64,000 nt of DNA. Source: Paraburkholderia sejongensis (GTDB lineage Bacteria > Pseudomonadota > Gammaproteobacteria > Burkholderiales > Burkholderiaceae). The stretch is from contig NZ_JAJITD010000014.1 of NCBI RefSeq assembly GCF_020880815.1, positions 62,001-126,000 on the forward strand. The letters run 5' to 3'. Shown here in pieces: positions 25,568 through 33,603 of the stretch (within the stretch, counting starts at the first letter, position 1; every line of letters begins with the position of its first letter). Both the position numbers and the translations under genes were made by a program. Under the pieces are notes generated by a model. The model did not search any database. It had not been told where the DNA came from and saw only the letters and a list, made by a program, of their open reading frames with translations.

Positions 25568-26566
25568 ATGGCACGACTGGTCGCCGGATTCGGTTCGTCG
25601 CACAGCATCATGCTGGTTTGCCAGCGCGAAGACTGGCAGCACGGTTTCAAGCAGGTCGATCCGAAGAATCCGCATTACTTCGACCGGCAGGGCAATCCCA
25701 CCACCTACGCGCAACTGCTTGCCGGCGCGCCGGCCGAGGCCGAGGCGATGGTCACCGAAGAGAAGATGGGCGAGCGCTACGACCGGGTCGAAGCCGCGAT
25801 GGACGAGTTGCGCGAACGGATTCGCGCGGCGCGTCTGGACGTGCTGCTGGTGGTCGGCGACGACCAGACCGAACTCTTTCGGACCACCAACAACCCGGCG
25901 TTCGCGATCTACTACGGCGACACGATCCGCAACGCGAAGCGCGATGAGGGCGCGTCGGACGGCTGGTACAAGAAGGCGCGGATGGCGCGTCAGGAACCGG
26001 ACGCCGACCGCGACTATCCGGTCGACAGCCAGCTCGCGCGCTGGCTGATCCGCGAGCTGTGCGACCGCGATTTCGACATCGCCGCGATGGACGGTCTGGA
26101 GCGCGGCCAGTTCGAGGGGCACGCGTTCTCGTTCATTCATCGCCGCTATCTGCAGGACGTCGAACTGCCGATCGTGCCGGTCATCATCAACACGTTCGAT
26201 CCGCCGAACCAGCCGACCCCGCGCCGCTGCGTGCAACTGGGCGCCGCGCTGCGCGAGCTGATCGCCAGCTATCCGGCCGATCTGCGGGTCGGCGTGCTGG
26301 CCTCGGGCGGCCTCAGCCATTTCGTCGTCGACGAAGCGCTCGACGAGTCGATCATCGACGCGATCCGCGCGAAGGACACCGCGTATCTGGCCAGTCTCGA
26401 TCCGCGCCAGTTGCAGGCGGGCAGCTCGGAAATCCGCAACTGGCTGATCGCGGTCGAGGCGTTGCAGGGGCTCGATCTGGAGTGGGTGTCGTACACGCCC
26501 GGCTATCGCAGCCCGGCGCTGACCGGCACCGGACTTTGCTTCGCGGCGTGGAAGACGTTGGCCTGA
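25568..26566 (+). CDS. Class III extradiol ring-cleavage dioxygenase (LigB-type)
   Basis: Protein of 332 residues of the LigB superfamily, which splits catechol-like rings next to the diol with ferrous iron. Iron and acid-base residues are expected in AGFGSSHSIML (His near residue 12), in VVGDDQTELF and in GLSHFVVDEALDESIIDAI near residue 245. A gallate/protocatechuate-4,5-dioxygenase-like enzyme is the best match by pattern, although it is fused neither to a LigA domain nor next to a separate LigA gene. It has an exact AAGGAG site. The three RraA-type genes downstream and the LigJ-like gene across the divergent promoter would process a carboxylated meta-cleavage product. Confidence 0.88.
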   Translation: MARLVAGFGSSHSIMLVCQREDWQHGFKQVDPKNPHYFDRQGNPTTYAQLLAGAPAEAEAMVTEEKMGERYDRVEAAMDELRERIRAARLDVLLVVGDDQTELFRTTNNPAFAIYYGDTIRNAKRDEGASDGWYKKARMARQEPDADRDYPVDSQLARWLIRELCDRDFDIAAMDGLERGQFEGHAFSFIHRRYLQDVELPIVPVIINTFDPPNQPTPRRCVQLGAALRELIASYPADLRVGVLASGGLSHFVVDEALDESIIDAIRAKDTAYLASLDPRQLQAGSSEIRNWLIAVEALQGLDLEWVSYTPGYRSPALTGTGLCFAAWKTLA

Positions 26567-26643
26567 TGCGCAACGAAAGCGCAACGAACGCATAGCGAAC
26601 TTCACCCGCCAAAGCACCCAATCTGATTCTTAAGGATAACTGT

Positions 26644-27300
26644 ATGTCCGATAACAACGTACGGCGCTTGCGCCGGCTCGACTGCTGCGCGGTCTCCGAT
26701 GCGCTCGACAAGCTCAAGCTCACGGGCGTCGTCACCGGGCTGCCGCAGCGCTCGGGCGAAGGCCGTATCGCCGGCCGCGCGGTGACCGTCAAGCTCGGCG
26801 TCGGCGAGCCGCCGTCGGGTCCGCCCGTACATCTGGGCTGCACCGCGGTGCTCGCCGCCGGCGCCGACGACGTGATCGTCGTCGAACAGCGCAGCGGCGT
26901 CGAAGCGGGCTGCTGGGGCGGTCTACTGTCGCTCGGCGCGAAGGTGCGCGGGGTGGCCGGGATCGTCGCGGACGGCCCGGTGCGCGATATCGACGAAGCG
27001 CGCGGCTATGGGTTGCCGGTGTTCTGCCGTAGCGTGACCGCGTTCACCGCGCGGGCCCGGGTGGTCGAGAAGGGCACCCAGGTGCCGGTGCAGATCGGCA
27101 ACGCGACCGTCAATGCAGGCGACTACGTGCTCGCCGATCGCAGCGCGGTGATCTTTATCGGCGCGAACGACATCGAGCGCGTGCTGGACGCGGCCGAGGC
27201 GATCGTCGCGAAAGAGGCGGCGATGGCCAAGGCGATTCTGGCCGGCACGCCGATCAACGAAGTAATGGGCGGCAACTACGAGCACATGCTCAGGGACTGA
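26644..27300 (+). CDS. RraA family protein 1 (aldolase-like)
   Basis: Protein of 218 residues with the RraA/CHA-aldolase swivelling fold. Landmarks are LDCCAVSDALDKLKLTG, VEAGCWGGLLSLGAKVRGVAGIVADGPVRDIDEARGYGLPVFCR, in which the ADGPVRD Arg-Asp pair corresponds to the metal and pyruvate binding site of 4-hydroxy-4-methyl-2-oxoglutarate/CHA aldolases. AAGGA is eight bases before the ATG. It is first of three paralogs in a row (26644, 27307, 27972). A catalytic role in splitting or decarboxylating the ring-cleavage product is likelier than RNase E regulation because of context. Gaps between the three are tiny, so they are cotranscribed. Confidence 0.9.
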   Translation: MSDNNVRRLRRLDCCAVSDALDKLKLTGVVTGLPQRSGEGRIAGRAVTVKLGVGEPPSGPPVHLGCTAVLAAGADDVIVVEQRSGVEAGCWGGLLSLGAKVRGVAGIVADGPVRDIDEARGYGLPVFCRSVTAFTARARVVEKGTQVPVQIGNATVNAGDYVLADRSAVIFIGANDIERVLDAAEAIVAKEAAMAKAILAGTPINEVMGGNYEHMLRD

Positions 27301-27306
27301 TACGAC

Positions 27307-27975
27307 ATGGAACAGATCATTGACGCGAACGTCGAGCGCGCAGCCGCGCTCGACACCGCGACGCTCAGCGACGCGCTCGACAAACTCGGCATCGCCGGCC
27401 AGTGCTACCGGATCAAGCCGCGCAGTGGCGAATTCCGCATGAGCGGCCGCGCGTACACGCTGCAATACGGACCGGCCGCGAATCCGCCCGGCACGGTCGG
27501 CGACTACATCGACGACGTGCCGCCGGGCAGCGTGATCGTGCTCGATAACGGCGGGCGCGAGAACGCCACGGTATGGGGCGACATCCTGACCGAGATCGCG
27601 TACCGGCGCGGCGTGGCCGGCACCGTGATCGACGGCGTCTGTCGCGACGTCGCGCTGTGCACGGAACTCGGCTACCCGGTGTTCAGCAAGGATCACTGGA
27701 TGCGCACCGGCAAGGACCGCGTGCAGGTCGAAGCGGTCAACGTGCCGGTCAATATTGGCGACGCGCGCGTGCAGCCGGGCGACATCGTGCGCGGCGACGC
27801 CGATGGCGTGATCGTGATTGCCCGCCAGCACGAAGAAGCGGTGCTCGACGCGGCCGAGGCCATCGGTCGCGCGGAAGACGCGATTCGGGCGGCGGTGCGC
27901 GACGGCATGCGTCTCGACGAAGCGCGCAAGCAGTTCCGCTATCACCAGTTGCAGACGCGGGAAGCTCAGTCATGA
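27307..27975 (+). CDS. RraA family protein 2 (aldolase-like)
   Basis: Protein of 222 residues, second of three paralogs. It has DTATLSDALDKLGIAGQ, NATVWGDILTEIAYRRGVAGTVIDGVCRDVALCTELGYPVFSK, with the IDGVCRD site in the same position as the first paralog. The glycine-rich WGD replaces the WGG/YWGE found in the others, so substrate specificity may differ. It starts six bases after the first paralog and its TGA overlaps the ATG of the third (ATGA). Members can form trimers or hexamers, so a mixed oligomer with the neighbours is conceivable. Confidence 0.9.
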   Translation: MEQIIDANVERAAALDTATLSDALDKLGIAGQCYRIKPRSGEFRMSGRAYTLQYGPAANPPGTVGDYIDDVPPGSVIVLDNGGRENATVWGDILTEIAYRRGVAGTVIDGVCRDVALCTELGYPVFSKDHWMRTGKDRVQVEAVNVPVNIGDARVQPGDIVRGDADGVIVIARQHEEAVLDAAEAIGRAEDAIRAAVRDGMRLDEARKQFRYHQLQTREAQS

Positions 27976-28634
27976 AAGAACACGATGCAGCGAGTACGAT
28001 CCGGCGCGAATTCGCGCGGGTCGGCAGTGACGTCGTGGCGGCCGCGCGCGCGTTGCCGGCGGCGACGCTCCATGAGGCCGCCGGCAAGACCGGCGCATTG
28101 CCGTCGGCGATCAAGCCGGTCGCGCCCGGTTTTCGCATCTGCGGGCCGGCGCTGACCGTGCATTCGCCCGGCGGCGACAACCTGTGGCTGCATCGCGCGC
28201 TCGATCTCGCGCAGCCCGGCGACGTGCTGGTCGTCCATACGAGCGGCGTATACGAACACGGCTACTGGGGCGAAATCATGACGACCGCGGCGAAATGCGC
28301 GGGTCTCGCCGGGCTCGTGATCGACGGCTGCGTGCGCGATGGCGACCTGCTGGAGCAGATCGGTTTTCCGGTGTTCGCGCGCGGTCTATGCATTCGCGGC
28401 ACTGGTAAGGACTACGGCGCAATCGGCTGGCTCAACGAAGCGGTGCTGATCGGCGACGTCGCGGTGCGCGCGGGTGACCTGATCGTCGGCGACCGCGACG
28501 GCGTGGTCGCGATCGAACGCGAGCGCGCGGCCGCGGTGGTGGAGAGCGCGCAGCAACGCGAAGCCGACGAGGCACGCATCCTGACGCGGATCGAAGCCGG
28601 CGAAACCACGATGCAGGTCTACCACTTCCACTGA
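27972..28634 (+). CDS. RraA family protein 3, CHA/HMG aldolase-like (LigK/GalC type)
   Basis: Protein of 220 residues, third paralog and the closest in pattern to 4-carboxy-4-hydroxy-2-oxoadipate aldolases. It has ATLHEAAGKTGALPSAIKP, GVYEHGYWGEIMTTAAKCAGLAGLVIDGCVRDGDLLEQIGFPVFARG and GDLIVGDRDGVVAI. The GYWGE glutamate and the IDGCVRD Arg-Asp bind Mg and pyruvate in known members. The reaction would be cleavage of CHA to pyruvate and oxaloacetate, the last step after the LigJ-like hydratase. The start ATG 27972 overlaps the previous stop; a long upstream frame is a shadow. Confidence 0.92.
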   Translation: MKEHDAASTIRREFARVGSDVVAAARALPAATLHEAAGKTGALPSAIKPVAPGFRICGPALTVHSPGGDNLWLHRALDLAQPGDVLVVHTSGVYEHGYWGEIMTTAAKCAGLAGLVIDGCVRDGDLLEQIGFPVFARGLCIRGTGKDYGAIGWLNEAVLIGDVAVRAGDLIVGDRDGVVAIERERAAAVVESAQQREADEARILTRIEAGETTMQVYHFH

Positions 28635-28643
28635 GCGACGACC

Positions 28644-29420
28644 ATGACGCAGCCTGCTCAACATGCAACCGGCGACGCGCCGGAACTGACGATCGACGGC
28701 GCGATCGCGACCATCACGCTGCGCCGCCCGGGCGTCGCGAACCGGCTCGAACTCGCCGATCTCGACCTGATGCGCGGCTTCGTGCGCGACGTGAACGCGA
28801 TGCGCGGCGTGCTGGTGCTGCGCATCCGCGCGCTCGGCAAGCACTTCTGCGCGGGCTTCAATATCGGCAGTCTCGCCGACAGCGGCGCGGGCGCCCGCTT
28901 CGAGGGCTTCGTCGACGAACTGGAAGCCGCGCGGCCGGTGACGATCGCGATGATCAACGGCGGCGTCTACGGCGGCGCGACCGATCTCGCGCTCGCCTGC
29001 GATTTCCGCCTCGGCGTGCCCGCGTGCCAGATGTTCGTGCCGGCCGCGCGACTCGGCCTGCTGTTCTATCGCGGTGGGCTGCAACGCTATGTGTCGCGGC
29101 TCGGGCTGAACGTCGCGAAGAAGCTGCTGCTCGGCGCGGCCACCTTCGACGCGCAGCAGATGCTCGAGTGCGGCTTTCTCGATCGCGTGGTCGATGGCGA
29201 AGCTTTGCAGAGCGAAGCGAATCTGCTGAGCGCCGAACTCGCGACGATGGCGCCGCTCGCGCTGCTCGGGATGAAAAAGCATCTGAACCAGATCGCGCGC
29301 GGCACGCTCGACGCGGCGCAATTCGCGCGCGACGTCGCGCAGGCCGATGCGTCGGACGACCTGCGCGAAGGTTCGCTCGCGTGGCAACAGAAGCGCCGGC
29401 CGGTGTTTACCGGCAACTGA
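28644..29420 (+). CDS. Enoyl-CoA hydratase/isomerase family protein
   Basis: Crotonase-fold protein of 258 residues. Oxyanion-hole segments are GKHFCAGFNIGSLAD (about residues 63-77) and AMINGGVYGGATDLALACDFRLG (about 103-125). The catalytic loop is LGLLFYRGGLQRYVSRLG, lacking the usual Glu pair, so the precise reaction is uncertain. The C-terminal segment LLGMKKHLNQIARG is typical. It begins nine bases after the third RraA gene. A second crotonase at 12.4 kb in the divergent operon suggests that the pathway has two hydration or isomerisation steps. A 9-base unit repeated four times (29419-29454) overlaps its stop codon. Confidence 0.9.
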   Translation: MTQPAQHATGDAPELTIDGAIATITLRRPGVANRLELADLDLMRGFVRDVNAMRGVLVLRIRALGKHFCAGFNIGSLADSGAGARFEGFVDELEAARPVTIAMINGGVYGGATDLALACDFRLGVPACQMFVPAARLGLLFYRGGLQRYVSRLGLNVAKKLLLGAATFDAQQMLECGFLDRVVDGEALQSEANLLSAELATMAPLALLGMKKHLNQIARGTLDAAQFARDVAQADASDDLREGSLAWQQKRRPVFTGN

Positions 29421-29454
29421 CGCCAACGACGCAAACGAAGCCAACGACGCAACG
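29419..29454. repeat. Four 9-base tandem repeats at a gene end
   Basis: GACGCCAAC, GACGCAAAC, GAAGCCAAC and GACGCAACG follow each other directly and start inside the stop codon of the 28644 gene. They fill part of the 87-base gap before the GMC gene. Confidence 0.75.
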
Positions 29455-29507
29455 CAGGTCGCGCACAACAATCTCGCCGGCGATGCGCGCCGGCAACAGG
29501 AGACGGC

Positions 29508-31157
29508 ATGCAGGAAGCGGATTACGTGGTGGTCGGCGCCGGTTCGGCCGGCTGTGTGGTGGCGAACCGGCTGAGCGAGGACCGCGATGTGTCGGTTGCG
29601 CTGCTCGAAGCCGGCGGCGGCGACAATCATCCGCTGGTGCGGATGCCGGTCGGCTTCATGAGCGCGTTGCGCAAGCCCGAGCTGACGTGGCAGTACGAGA
29701 GCGAGCCCGAGCCGTTTCTGAACGGCCGGCGCATTCCGATTCCGCGCGGGCGGCTGCTCGGCGGGTCGTCGTCGATCAACGGGATGTTCCATATTCGCGG
29801 CCATCGGCTCGACTTCGACGAATGGCGCGAGCTCGGCTGCACCGGCTGGGGCTATGACGACGTGCTGCCTTATTTTCTGCGCTCGGAAAGCAACTGGCGC
29901 GGTAGCGGCCGGTTTCACAGCGGCGACGGCCGGTTGCAGATCCGCGCGATCGACGGCAAGCATCTGCTCGATGCGCCGCTGCGCGAAGCGGCCGCGCGCG
30001 CCGGGCACCGGGTGCTCGACGACTACGACGGCGAGCACGGCGAAGGAATCGCGCGCGGCGATGTCGCGATCGATGCGCGCGGGCGCCGTTCGAGCACCGC
30101 GCGCGCGTATCTGCATCCGGTACTGGCGCGCGCCAATCTGCAGCTGCTGAAGCACACGCTCGTGCATCGGATCGTCGTCGAGGGCGGCCGCGCGACCGGC
30201 GTCGAATTCAGTATCGGCGGCGGGCCGCTGCAAATTCTGCGCGCGCGGCGCGAGGTGATCGTCTGCGGCGGCGCGTACAACTCGCCGCAATTGCTGATGT
30301 TGTCGGGCATCGGCCGTGGCGCCGAGCTGCGCGAGCACGGCATCGGCGTGGTCGCCGATCTGCCGGGCGTCGGCCGCAACCTGGTCGAGCATCCGCGCAT
30401 GATGCTGCAATACCGCGCGAGCCGGCCGGTCACGTTCACCAACCAGTTGCGCTTCGATCGCGCGATCGCGTCGGTGCTGAAGTGGGCGCTGTTCGGCAAG
30501 GGCACGTTCGCGACGCAGATTTGCAGCGGCACCGTGCTGTTGCGGACCGATCCGTCGCTGCGGCGGCCCGACATCCAGCTGCTGTGCAATCCGGTGCGGC
30601 TCGACGCGAACCTGTGGTTTCCCGGCGTCGTCAAGCCGAAGGAGCACAGCTTCTATATCACCGTGTGCCAGCTGCATGCGGCGAGCCGCGGCCACGTGAG
30701 TCTGCGCAGCGCGGATCCGCGCGACAAGCCGCGGATCGCGCTGAATCTGTTTTCCGATCCTGCGGACTTCGAAACAATGCGCAACGGCGTGCGGGCCGCG
30801 CGTGACATCTACCGGATGTCGCCGCAGGCCGAGCTGATCGACAAGGAAACGATCCCCGGCGCCGACGTGCTCAGCGACGATGCGCTGGACGCGGCGATCC
30901 GCGAACTCGGCGGCATTACCCACCATCCGGTCGGCACCTGCGCGATGGGCAGCGGCCCCGACGCGGTGCTGGACCCGCAGTTGCGGGTGCGCGGCGTCGA
31001 ACGGCTGCGGGTCGTCGATGCGTCGGTGATGCCGACGATTCCGGGCGGCAACACCAATGCGGCGACCGTGATGATCGGCGAAAAAGCCGCGGACCTGATT
31101 CGCGGCCGGACGCTGCGCGCGGCCGCACAACCCACCTCACTCGAAGCAACACTATGA
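29508..31157 (+). CDS. GMC family FAD-dependent oxidoreductase (choline dehydrogenase-like)
   Basis: Flavoprotein of 549 residues. The N-terminal FAD motif is YVVVGAGSAGCVVANRLSED, GMC signature 1 is GRLLGGSSSINGMFHIRG, signature 2 is GGAYNSPQLLMLSGIG, and the C-terminal active site is GGITHHPVGTCAMG, with the catalytic His. Family members oxidise primary alcohols to aldehydes. The next gene is an aldehyde dehydrogenase whose ATG overlaps this stop (ATGA), so the pair probably turns an alcohol group on the substrate into a carboxylic acid for CoA activation. GGAGACGGC gives a good ribosome site. No signal peptide. Confidence 0.95.
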   Translation: MQEADYVVVGAGSAGCVVANRLSEDRDVSVALLEAGGGDNHPLVRMPVGFMSALRKPELTWQYESEPEPFLNGRRIPIPRGRLLGGSSSINGMFHIRGHRLDFDEWRELGCTGWGYDDVLPYFLRSESNWRGSGRFHSGDGRLQIRAIDGKHLLDAPLREAAARAGHRVLDDYDGEHGEGIARGDVAIDARGRRSSTARAYLHPVLARANLQLLKHTLVHRIVVEGGRATGVEFSIGGGPLQILRARREVIVCGGAYNSPQLLMLSGIGRGAELREHGIGVVADLPGVGRNLVEHPRMMLQYRASRPVTFTNQLRFDRAIASVLKWALFGKGTFATQICSGTVLLRTDPSLRRPDIQLLCNPVRLDANLWFPGVVKPKEHSFYITVCQLHAASRGHVSLRSADPRDKPRIALNLFSDPADFETMRNGVRAARDIYRMSPQAELIDKETIPGADVLSDDALDAAIRELGGITHHPVGTCAMGSGPDAVLDPQLRVRGVERLRVVDASVMPTIPGGNTNAATVMIGEKAADLIRGRTLRAAAQPTSLEATL

Positions 31158-32668
31158 CTGCACATTCGAACGACCAGAACTTCGCGCAGGTGCGCGCGAG
31201 CGTGGACGCGTGGCTCGCACGGCCATTGCAGATGCTGATCGACGGCCGCTGGCAAGCCGCGCATCAGGAAGCACATCACGACGTGATCGATCCGTCGACT
31301 GGCCGCGTGATCGCGCGCGCCGCCGCGGGCACCGCGCACGACGTCGATCTCGCAGTGCGCGCCGCGCGCCGCGCGTTCGACAGCGGCCCGTGGTCCACCG
31401 CGCGGCCGGCCGAGCGCGCGAAACTGCTGTGGCGGCTCGCCGATCTGCTCGATCAGCACGCGGACGAACTGGCGCTGCTGGAGACGCTGAACACCGGCAA
31501 GCCGTTGAAGATCGCGCGCGCGTTCGACGTCGCGCACGCGGCCGAATGCCTGCGCTACAACGCCGGCTGGGCGACCAAGTTCAACGGCGAAACGCGGCCC
31601 GTGTCGTTGCCGGGCGAATGGCACGCGTACACGCTGCGCGAGCCGATCGGCGTCGCCGCGCTGATCGTGCCGTGGAACGTGCCGTTGCCGATGGCCGTCA
31701 GCAAGATCGCGCCGGCGCTCGCGGTCGGCTGCACGGTGGTGCTCAAGCCCGCCGAACTGACGCCGCTGACCGCGTTGCGGCTCGCGCAGCTGATCAAGCA
31801 GGCGGGTTTTCCGCCGGGCGTCGTCAATGTGGTGACCGGGCTCGGCGGCGAAGCGGGCCAGGCGCTCGTCGATCATCCGGGCGTCGACAAGATTTCATTT
31901 ACCGGCTCGACCGCGGTGGGCAAGAAGATTCTCGCGTCGGCGGCGGGCAATCTGAAGCGCGTGTCGCTCGAACTGGGCGGCAAGTCGCCGGTATTCGTGT
32001 TCGCCGATGCTGATTTGGAACGCGCAATCGACGCGGTCGCGCGCGGCATCTTCGCCAATAGCGGCCAGGTGTGCGCGGCCGGCTCGCGGCTATTCGTGCA
32101 GCGCGCGGTGTTCGAGCGCGTGGTCAGCGGGGTCGCCGAACGCGCGCGCAAACTGAGAGTGGGCGCCGGCATCGAGCAGGACACCGAAATGGGTCCGCTG
32201 ATTTCGGCGCAGCAGCAACGCCGCGTGCTCGACTATATCGACGGCGCCGGCAGCGAAGGCGCGCAAATCGCGGCGGGCGGCCGGGCGTTGCAGCGCGACG
32301 GCTATTTCGTCGAACCGACCGTGCTGGTCAATACGACGCCGACGATGCGCGCGGTCCGCGAGGAAATCTTCGGCCCGGTGCTGACCACGCAGATCTTCGA
32401 CGACGACACGCTCGACCAACTCGCGACCCGCGCGAACGACACCGACTACGGCCTGTCGTCGAGCATCTGGACCCGCGATATTTCGAACGCGCACCGGCTG
32501 GCGCGACGCATTCGCGCGGGCAACGTGCGGATCAACGCGGCCGGCGCGCTCGATTTCGCGATGCCGTTCGGCGGCTTCAAGCAATCGGGCTGGGGACGCG
32601 AGAACGGCCGCGAAGGTCTCGAAGCGTATACCGAGCTGAAATCGGTCGCCGTCGATCTGAGCGCTTGA
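31154..32668 (+). CDS. Aldehyde dehydrogenase (NAD(P)-dependent)
   Basis: Enzyme of 504 residues, a full-length ALDH. Landmarks are VALIVPWNVPLPMAVSKIAPALAVGCTVVLKPAELTP, the nucleotide loop FTGSTAVGKKI, the general base in LELGGKSPVFVFADAD and the catalytic Cys in FANSGQVCAAGSRLFV; the ending GGFKQSGWGRENGREGLEAYTELKSV is typical of betaine/aromatic aldehyde dehydrogenases. It is coupled by ATGA overlap to the GMC dehydrogenase. Together they would oxidise an alcohol through the aldehyde to an acid. Confidence 0.96.
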   Translation: MTAHSNDQNFAQVRASVDAWLARPLQMLIDGRWQAAHQEAHHDVIDPSTGRVIARAAAGTAHDVDLAVRAARRAFDSGPWSTARPAERAKLLWRLADLLDQHADELALLETLNTGKPLKIARAFDVAHAAECLRYNAGWATKFNGETRPVSLPGEWHAYTLREPIGVAALIVPWNVPLPMAVSKIAPALAVGCTVVLKPAELTPLTALRLAQLIKQAGFPPGVVNVVTGLGGEAGQALVDHPGVDKISFTGSTAVGKKILASAAGNLKRVSLELGGKSPVFVFADADLERAIDAVARGIFANSGQVCAAGSRLFVQRAVFERVVSGVAERARKLRVGAGIEQDTEMGPLISAQQQRRVLDYIDGAGSEGAQIAAGGRALQRDGYFVEPTVLVNTTPTMRAVREEIFGPVLTTQIFDDDTLDQLATRANDTDYGLSSSIWTRDISNAHRLARRIRAGNVRINAAGALDFAMPFGGFKQSGWGRENGREGLEAYTELKSVAVDLSA

Positions 32669-32679
32669 GGGACTAGCCG

Positions 32680-33108
32680 GTGAACAACGAACTCAATCCC
32701 TATGTGCGGCGCGTGCAACTGGGCGAAGTGGCGCCGCCGCCGATCTCGACCACGCTGGGCGGCCGGATCGTTTCGCTGGCCGCCGACGGCAGCCGGATCG
32801 AATGCGAATACGCCGCCAGCGAAGGTTTTCTGAATCCCGCCGGCCAGGTGCAGGGCGGCATGCTCGCGGCGATGCTCGACGACGTGACCGCGTGGCTTGT
32901 CACCGCCGCGCTTGCCGAACACGAGCATTGCGCGACGCTGAATCTGAACACGTCGTTTCTGCGCGCAGCCGGCGCGGGTCCGCTGCGCGGCATCGCGACG
33001 CTCGCGCGCCGAGGCCGCAATGTGTGCAACGCGGACGGCCAATTGTGGCAAGGGGACAAGCTGGTCGCGACCGCGTCGGCGGTGTGCATGGTCGCGCGCG
33101 GCGGCTAG
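32680..33108 (+). CDS. PaaI-like hotdog-fold thioesterase
   Basis: Protein of 142 residues with the hotdog fold. The central helix motif is FLNPAGQVQGGMLAAMLDDVTAW, where the Asp and Gly-rich turn match PaaI-type acyl-CoA thioesterases. It probably hydrolyses dead-end CoA esters and releases CoA during growth on the aromatic substrate. The start is GTG 32680, 12 bases after the ALDH stop, without a strong ribosome site. It is the last gene of the plus-strand catabolic operon. Confidence 0.88.
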   Translation: MNNELNPYVRRVQLGEVAPPPISTTLGGRIVSLAADGSRIECEYAASEGFLNPAGQVQGGMLAAMLDDVTAWLVTAALAEHEHCATLNLNTSFLRAAGAGPLRGIATLARRGRNVCNADGQLWQGDKLVATASAVCMVARGG

Positions 33109-33139
33109 CAGCAGGTATTTCGTCGCAAGACGAAGCAAC

Positions 33140-33173
33140 GCCGGCGCCGTTCGCAGTGAACGGCGACGCCGGC
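33140..33173 (+). terminator. Hairpin closing the plus-strand catabolic operon
   Basis: GCCGGCG/CGCCGGC and an inner CCGTTC/GAACGG pair form a 13-bp stem with a three-base bulge and a five-base loop. A second small hairpin, TTCGTC-GCAA-GACGAA, lies at 33119-33134. No T-run follows, so termination would be imperfect, and the DUF4148 gene starts 33 bases on. Confidence 0.45.
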
Positions 33174-33205
33174 ACTCATGTTGAAAACCACTTGGGAGGA
33201 GACTG

Positions 33206-33571
33206 ATGAACGTAGCGCACGCAGGGAAACGGGTTGTACTGTTGGGATCGATCGCATTGGCCATCGGCGTGAGCGGCGGTGCGTTCGCGCAAACGCCGGC
33301 GGGCGGCGACGCGGGTGCGAATGCCACGCATGCCGCGAATGCCGCGAATGCCGCGGTGCAGCCGACGCCGGCCGCGTCGGCGCCGCTCAGCAAAGCGGAG
33401 CGTAAAGCGCAACGCAAGGCGGCGCGCAAGGAGGCGAAAGCGAAGAATGCCGCGGAAATCAAGCGGCTCAAGGATGCGGGCTATCAGCCCGGCCAGAACG
33501 ATCCGAACTATCCGGAGAATATCCAGAAGGCGGAACGCAAGGCCGCGGCCGCGCAGGGCGCGAGTCAGTAA
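33206..33571 (+). CDS. DUF4148 family secreted protein
   Basis: Small exported protein of 121 residues. A signal peptide (RVVLLGSIALAIGVSGGAFA) is followed by an Ala/Asn-rich stretch made of nearly identical 9-base repeats and then a Lys/Arg/Ala-rich helix (about residues 55-85). The C-terminal part IKRLKDAGYQPGQNDPNYPENIQKAERKA is the DUF4148 signature, common and often multicopy in Burkholderiaceae. GGGAGGAG gives a strong ribosome site. Function is unknown in the family. It follows the catabolic operon on the same strand but has no visible metabolic link. Confidence 0.85.
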   Translation: MNVAHAGKRVVLLGSIALAIGVSGGAFAQTPAGGDAGANATHAANAANAAVQPTPAASAPLSKAERKAQRKAARKEAKAKNAAEIKRLKDAGYQPGQNDPNYPENIQKAERKAAAAQGASQ

Positions 33572-33603
33572 AGTCGCCAATCGCGGCGCCGATCCCGCGA
33601 CGT

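Noticed and set aside
22564..25650. Open frame of 1028 codons on the minus strand opposite the thiolase, DUF35 and CoA-transferase genes
   Set aside because: It mirrors the GC-biased codons of strongly supported plus-strand genes, is dominated by Arg/Ala/His/Asp, and has no recognisable domain.
28386..31130. Open frame of 914 codons on the minus strand opposite the RraA, hydratase and GMC genes
   Set aside because: Antisense shadow of real genes with clear family motifs; its composition is typical of reverse-frame translation in high-GC DNA.
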